A DNA stretch of 37,085 nt. It comes from UBA10908 sp964608965 (GTDB lineage: Bacteria > Bacillota > Clostridia > Peptostreptococcales > Anaerovoracaceae). The stretch is taken from NCBI GenBank assembly GCA_964608965.1, contig CAZSPZ010000017.1, positions 1 through 37,085 on the forward strand, in the 5' to 3' direction. Below the pieces are notes generated by a model that was not told the DNA's origin, ran no database searches, and worked only from the letters and a program-made list of their open reading frames with translations. The position numbers were made by a program, and so were the translations under genes. Positions 33,424-37,085 of the stretch are shown here, piece by piece; the stretch's first letter is position 1, and every line of letters begins with the position of its first letter.

Positions 33424-33650
33424 ATCGTCCCGATAGGAACGCGGATGTTCCTATGGCAAGAATAAAGTGGAGATTTGCCCCGAAATCTGCCGAAAAGGCA
33501 TCAAATCGAGGCAAATTCAATATAAAATGCAACGATAGGAACACATCGTGTTCCTATCGAGGTTAAAAATTGAAATTATTGCCTGCGGCACCCGGTCACT
33601 GCCAGCGGCATCTGTATACGTTCAACCACGCCCGCAATCCACCTTTTCTT
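33413..33650. repeat. Repeat array 4
   Basis: Two short palindromes, ATAGGAAC-GCGGAT-GTTCCTAT (33433-33454) and CGATAGGAACAC-ATC-GTGTTCCTATCG (33533-33559), surround one long hairpin unit, ATTTGCCCCGA...TCGAGGCAAAT (33473-33516, one mismatched pair), with an inner TGCC-GAAAA-GGCA. A degenerate copy of the other linker type (ACGTTCAACCACGC, 33618-33631) follows. Orientation matches arrays 2 and 3. It lies between convergent genes and could act as a two-way terminator region; no other terminator is visible there. Confidence 0.85.
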
Positions 33651-33653
33651 CAG

Positions 33654-34199
33654 CTATTTCACATTCTCTGCGAAAGCGTGGCCGGCTTCTTTGAGCACCG
33701 GGAGCATGTAAGAGCGGTTAAACTGAATGATCGGCAGACGGTCCATTGCGACCATTCCCATGTGGCGCAGGGTATATTCCATGTGATCCAAACACCGGAT
33801 GGCTCCGTTGCCTGTACCGCCGGCGCAGGCGATCAGCAGACATTTCTTGTTTTGAAGGAAGCCATTATGCGCGGTTTCACAGCGCCTTAAGCGGTCCATG
33901 AAACACTTTAAGGATTCTGCGAGATCGTGCCAATAAACCGCTGTCACCCAGACGATGCCGTCGGCCTCAACAATTTTTTTATAAATTCCGGCAAAATCAT
34001 CTTTTATGATACAGGAGCCGTCAGACTTGCAGGTTCCCCATCCATCGCCACAGATAAGGCAGCGCTGAATTTCAGATTTGTTTATATTCAAAACCTCCGC
34101 CTGTGCTCCGGTTGCTGAAATCCCTTTCATCACTTGGTCTTTTGCCGCAGCGGTCAGTCCGTCTTCGTTGGGGCTGGCCCATATAATCAAAACAGACAT
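33654..34199 (-). CDS. Flavodoxin-like NAD(P)H-dependent FMN reductase family protein
   Basis: A cytoplasmic flavoprotein of the FMN_red/Fldxn_2 type. The 181-aa product starts MSVLIIWASPNEDGLTAAAK, the phosphate-binding loop region of the flavodoxin fold. ADGIVWVTAVYWHDLAESLKCFMDRLRR corresponds to the family block that holds the flavin ring, and KKCLLIACAGGTGNGA comes next. Four cysteines in CLICGDGWGTCKSDGSC (about 47-63) recall iron-sulfur flavoproteins, but spacing differs from the compact motif, so a cluster is uncertain. AAGGAGAA precedes the start. It is the last gene of a three-gene minus-strand unit with two M20 amidohydrolases, 15 nt after the second. Physiological substrate unknown. 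Confidence 0.85.
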   Translation of the reverse strand: MSVLIIWASPNEDGLTAAAKDQVMKGISATGAQAEVLNINKSEIQRCLICGDGWGTCKSDGSCIIKDDFAGIYKKIVEADGIVWVTAVYWHDLAESLKCFMDRLRRCETAHNGFLQNKKCLLIACAGGTGNGAIRCLDHMEYTLRHMGMVAMDRLPIIQFNRSYMLPVLKEAGHAFAENVK

Positions 34200-34214
34200 A
34201 GCGTATTCTCCTTT

Positions 34215-35387
34215 CTACGCAGAAAGGTACTTCAGTACCAATTTCATCTGCATTTCCATGCCCATGGCAAGCGCATCTTCGTTTACCCGGAATTTGGAAT
34301 TGTGATGATCCACATCCGTGCCTTTGTCGTGGTCTCCCATTCCCATAAAGAAATAGAAGCCCGGAGCATAGCGCAAGAATTCGGCAAAGTCGTCTCCGCC
34401 CATCATGGCGATGTCTTTTGTGACGACATTCTCCGGTCCGACCATTTCTTCGGCCACTTCTTTTGCCAGTTCGCTCAAATAATAATCGTTGGAAAGAAGA
34501 GAATTCCCGCATTTTAAGTGGATTTCCGCTGTGCAGCGGCAAAGTTTGCAGGCCTGTTCGACCATTTCCTTAAAGCGGGCATGGACTTCTTCGTGGCCTT
34601 CGTGCAGGCATCGAATAGAGCCTTCCATTTCCAAATGATCCGGAACAATAATTTCTTTGACGCCCGCATGGATCATGCAGCAGGTGATGACGGTAGGCTT
34701 AAAAACATCTTGCTCCAGGGTATGAAAACTCTTGATGGCATCCAGCACATATGTGGCGGCATCGATGGGATTGATTGCGCTATGCGGCGTTCCGCCGTGG
34801 CCTCCCTTGCCGGTAATCTTGATTTTAAAATAATAACTGGAGGCCATAACCGGCCCGGGGTATACGCCGATTTTTCCCAGAGGAAAATGCGACCACAGGT
34901 GAGCACCGAACATGGCGTCGGGATGTCCGGCCAGTTCCATAGCGCCGTCGTCTATCATGATCTGCGCACCCGCATCTTCTTCGTTCGGCTGAAAAAGAAA
35001 GACGAGCGTGCCGGGGATTTCTTCTCTGTGCGCAGCGAAGATCTTTGCCTCTCCAAGAAGCATGGCCGTATGTCCGTCGTGGCCGCAGGCGTGCGCGACG
35101 CCCGGTGTCTCAGAAGAAAAGGTTTCGCCGCTTTCTTCGAATACGGGAAGCGCGTCGATATCCATTCTGATCATAGCCGTCTTGCCCGGTTTGCCACCCT
35201 TTAAAATGCCGATCACTCCTGTTCCGCTGCATTCCAGCACGGCATCCAGGTTGAGCGTATTCAAATACTCTTTGATGATTCCGGATGTTCTGAATTCTTT
35301 AAATCCGAGCTCCGGATGCCGGTGAAAATCCCTGCGAAGTGCAATCACTTCCTGCTCGATTGCTTTGATTTCCTTTTTGATGTCCAT
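34215..35387 (-). CDS. M20 family amidohydrolase (HipO/AmhX-like), copy B
   Basis: Metal-dependent hydrolase that removes acyl groups from amino acids or cleaves related amides. The 390-aa protein has RRDFHRHPELGFKEFRTS at the N-terminus, MDIDALPVFEESGE, the metal-binding block HACGHDGHTAMLLGEAK, FLFQPNEEDAGAQ with the catalytic glutamates, GAHLWSHFPLG with the usual metal-ligand histidine, GKGGHGGTPHSAINP in the dimerisation domain and MMGGDDFAEFL near the end. AGGAGG precedes the ATG. It is a close paralogue of the gene immediately upstream and lies 14 nt after it, the result of tandem duplication. Confidence 0.92.
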   Translation of the reverse strand: MDIKKEIKAIEQEVIALRRDFHRHPELGFKEFRTSGIIKEYLNTLNLDAVLECSGTGVIGILKGGKPGKTAMIRMDIDALPVFEESGETFSSETPGVAHACGHDGHTAMLLGEAKIFAAHREEIPGTLVFLFQPNEEDAGAQIMIDDGAMELAGHPDAMFGAHLWSHFPLGKIGVYPGPVMASSYYFKIKITGKGGHGGTPHSAINPIDAATYVLDAIKSFHTLEQDVFKPTVITCCMIHAGVKEIIVPDHLEMEGSIRCLHEGHEEVHARFKEMVEQACKLCRCTAEIHLKCGNSLLSNDYYLSELAKEVAEEMVGPENVVTKDIAMMGGDDFAEFLRYAPGFYFFMGMGDHDKGTDVDHHNSKFRVNEDALAMGMEMQMKLVLKYLSA

Positions 35388-35401
35388 ATAATCCTCCTAA
35401 A

Positions 35402-36574
35402 TTACTTGTTTAGATATTTCAAGACAAGGCGCATCTGCATTTCCATCCCTGTGGCCAGAGCGTCTTCGTGCATTTTGAATTTGGTGTTGTGATTGGGTAC
35501 GTCCGTCCCCTTTAAAGGGTCCGCCATACCTATAAAATAATACATGCCCGGTATTATATTTAAAAATTCGGCAAAATCGTCGCCACCCATTACCGCCACG
35601 TTCTTCGTTCGGATGTTGACGGATCCTACGGTTTCTTCTGCTGCCTCCATCGCAAGGCTAAACAGCGATTCATCGTTGCTCAGCAGCGAATTTCCGCAGC
35701 GCAGATCTATTTCGCAGGTGCACCGGCAAAGCTCGCAAGCCTTTGTGACAAGTTCTTTAAATCGCGCATGAACTTTTTCGTGCCCATCGTGTAAGCAGCG
35801 TACCGAACCTTGCATTTCGAGTTCATCCGGGATGACGATATCCTTTTGTCCGGCATGAATCATGCCGACGGAGATGACCGTAGGTTCAAAGACGCTTTGT
35901 TCAAGCGTGTGGAAAGTTTCGATGGCCTCAATAACGTGGGATGCTGCAGAGATGGGATTGATGCAAAGATGCGGATATCCGCCGTGGCCGCCTTTTCCGC
36001 GGATTTTGATTTTAAAATAATAGCTGGAAGCCATCATAGGGCCGGAAACCATGCTGATCGTCCCGATGGTGGAGTTGGATTTTAAGTGACAGCCGAAAAT
36101 TGCAGCTGGGTTGCCGGCCATTTCCATGGCGCCGTCGTCTATCATGATCTGGGCGCCTGCGTCCTCTTCGTTTGGTTGGAAAAGAAAGACGATGGTGCCG
36201 GGGATTTCGTCTCTGTGCGCAGCGAAGATCTTTGCTTCTCCAAGAAGCATGGCCGTATGCCCGTCGTGGCCGCAGGCGTGAGCGACGCCCGGTATCTCAG
36301 AGGAAAAGGGTTCGCCGCTTTCTTCCGTAAGCGGAAGTGCGTCGATGTCTGCCCGAAGCATGATTGTCTTTCCCGGGCGTCCGCCTTTTAGGATGCCGAT
36401 CACACCGGTTCCGCTGCATTCTTTTATTTCATCCAGCCCCAGCCTTGCCAGGTATGCCTTAATGATTCCGGAAGTTCGAAATTCTTTGAATCCCATTTCC
36501 GGGTGCCGATGAAAATCCCGGCGAAGCTGAATCACTTCGTTTTCTATTGCCTTTACTTTCTGCCTGATCTCCAT
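35402..36574 (-). CDS. M20 family amidohydrolase (HipO/AmhX-like), copy A
   Basis: Same length (390 aa) and architecture as its neighbour, with RRDFHRHPEMGFKEF, LRADIDALPLTEESGE, HACGHDGHTAMLLGEAK, FLFQPNEEDAGAQ and VMGGDDFAEFLN. Long stretches are identical in protein and nearly so in DNA. It differs where the metal-site segment reads GCHLKSNSTIGTIS instead of GAHLWSHFPLG and in the dimerisation segment GGHGGYPHLCINP, so the two copies may prefer different acyl groups or amino acids. CGGAGG precedes the ATG. It is the first gene of the minus-strand unit and faces the metK riboswitch divergently. Confidence 0.92.
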   Translation of the reverse strand: MEIRQKVKAIENEVIQLRRDFHRHPEMGFKEFRTSGIIKAYLARLGLDEIKECSGTGVIGILKGGRPGKTIMLRADIDALPLTEESGEPFSSEIPGVAHACGHDGHTAMLLGEAKIFAAHRDEIPGTIVFLFQPNEEDAGAQIMIDDGAMEMAGNPAAIFGCHLKSNSTIGTISMVSGPMMASSYYFKIKIRGKGGHGGYPHLCINPISAASHVIEAIETFHTLEQSVFEPTVISVGMIHAGQKDIVIPDELEMQGSVRCLHDGHEKVHARFKELVTKACELCRCTCEIDLRCGNSLLSNDESLFSLAMEAAEETVGSVNIRTKNVAVMGGDDFAEFLNIIPGMYYFIGMADPLKGTDVPNHNTKFKMHEDALATGMEMQMRLVLKYLNK

Positions 36575-36612
36575 GATTTTCCTCCGTTCGTACCGTTTAA
36601 ACCTTAAAATTC

Positions 36613-36641
36613 ATCGTATCATGGCAACCAAAAAAGAGCAA
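36613..36641 (-). promoter_or_regulatory. Promoter of the amidohydrolase operon
   Basis: On the minus strand, TTGCTC (36641-36636), a 17-nt spacer and TACGAT (36618-36613), 38 nt before the start. The match is moderate. Between this and the metK promoter, CCAGCCGG (36672-36679) and CCGGCTGG (36745-36752) form a distant inverted repeat of unknown meaning. Confidence 0.4.
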
Positions 36642-36760
36642 GATGCCGACAAGGTGCGAAGGGGACATAATCCAGCCGGGCAGCGCCGAATTCGGAGATT
36701 AAAAGCGCCTCAACGCCATTTTCGTGCAAATGCGAAAGGCTCGTCCGGCTGGCAAAATAC

Positions 36761-36789
36761 TTGACAAAACAGGCGGTCAATGGTATTGT
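36761..36789 (+). promoter_or_regulatory. Promoter of the SAM riboswitch-metK transcript
   Basis: TTGACA (36761-36766), a 17-nt spacer and TATTGT (36784-36789). Transcription would begin around 36796, about 14 nt before the aptamer. Confidence 0.75.
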
Positions 36790-36809
36790 ACACCTACAAT
36801 CAAATAGAG

Positions 36810-36934
36810 CTCATCAAGAGTGGCAGAGGGAATAGGCCCTGCGAAGCCCGGCAACCTAGGTGCGCTGTAAAGCATTTTATGCGATACGGCAGTAGAAAAG
36901 GTGCTAAGTCCTACAGAGAGATCTGAAAGATGAG
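36810..36934 (+). ncRNA. SAM-I (S-box) riboswitch aptamer
   Basis: S-adenosylmethionine-sensing leader RNA. CTCATC (36810-36815) pairs with GATGAG (36929-36934) as P1. The conserved core is present in order: AAGAGTGGCAGAGGGAATAG, GGCCCTGCGAAGCCCGGCAACC, a variable P3 hairpin, AAAAGGTGCTAAGTCC and the closing AGAGAGATCTGAAAGATGAG. A terminator follows, and the controlled gene is metK, whose product makes SAM, so feedback shut-off at high SAM is expected. Confidence 0.95.
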
Positions 36935-36951
36935 GAATGTATCGAAACTAC

Positions 36952-36982
36952 GCCTCTTCTTTTTTTTAGAAGAGGCTTTTCT
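36952..36982 (+). terminator. Riboswitch expression-platform terminator
   Basis: GCCTCTTCT, an all-T loop, AGAAGAGGC and TTTTCTT. It lies 17 nt after P1 of the aptamer and about 70 nt before metK. Confidence 0.9.
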
Positions 36983-37051
36983 TATACATTCGTGAGCTCA
37001 TTGTCGGGAAGACTGTTTTTGGCTTCCCCGGAACATATGGAGGTAAAAACT

Positions 37052-37085
37052 ATGGCAAAAAAATTATTCACATCAGAATCCGTCA
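37052..37085 (+). CDS. metK: S-adenosylmethionine synthetase MetK (5' fragment, cut by window end)
   Basis: Only 11 codons are in the window: MAKKLFTSESV, which matches the strongly conserved start of MetK (K-LFTSESVTEGHPDK in Firmicutes). ATGGAGGT lies 8 nt upstream of the ATG. The SAM-I riboswitch just before it makes the call nearly certain. MetK joins methionine and ATP into SAM. Confidence 0.9.
   Translation, partial: MAKKLFTSESV

Overview
This window reads as chromosomal DNA of an anaerobic, amino-acid- and peptide-fermenting Firmicute of the Clostridia type. The evidence is an archetypal Clostridial rho-yqhQ-prmC cluster, strong GGAGG ribosome-binding sites, occasional TTG starts, a SAM-I riboswitch before metK, and the energy genes: a Glu/Leu/Phe/Val-type dehydrogenase, a four-subunit 2-oxoacid:ferredoxin oxidoreductase and an ADP-forming acyl-CoA synthetase. 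I cannot name the genus from sequence alone. No rRNA, tRNA, CRISPR array, transposase or prophage gene was recognised.

Layout: 1-835 is a repeat array ending in a hairpin. 884-5895 is a branched-chain amino acid ABC transporter (livJ-H-M-G-F). 5934-7223 (minus) is an AAA ATPase/DUF4143 protein. 7427-8578 is an SLH-domain envelope protein. 8656-12058 is rho, yqhQ and prmC. 12299-12499 is rpmE with its own promoter and terminator. 12587-13777 is an unrecognised 396-aa protein. 13877-14986 is an M29 aminopeptidase. 15060-17000 is a repeat-rich island made of two arrays around a lone PD-(D/E)XK-like gene, with an assembly gap of 100 N. 17099-22955 is the amino-acid oxidation cluster. 23168-23944 (minus) is an IclR regulator. 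24187-33423 is an S66 carboxypeptidase, a complete Dpp/Opp peptide transporter and two M20 peptidases. 33413-33650 is a fourth repeat locus. 33654-36574 (minus) is a flavodoxin-like protein and two tandem M20 amidohydrolases. 36761-37085 is a SAM riboswitch and the first codons of metK.

How the genes fit together (inference from families): peptides and branched-chain amino acids are imported by the Dpp and Liv systems. M20, M29 and S66 enzymes would release amino acids, the dehydrogenase would deaminate them to 2-oxoacids, VOR/KOR would convert these to acyl-CoA plus reduced ferredoxin, and the ADP-forming synthetase would recover ATP.

The most unusual content is a dispersed repeat family at four loci plus a 17-nt remnant. 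Its roughly 102-103-nt units carry a short palindrome (TAGGAAC...GTTCCTA) and, on alternate linkers, a longer hairpin (ATTTGCNCCGA...TCGGNGCAAAT). Several stem positions show compensatory changes between copies. Two of these arrays flank the nuclease-like gene, whose promoter lies inside a perfect 19-bp inverted repeat. This is the best candidate in the window for something undescribed.
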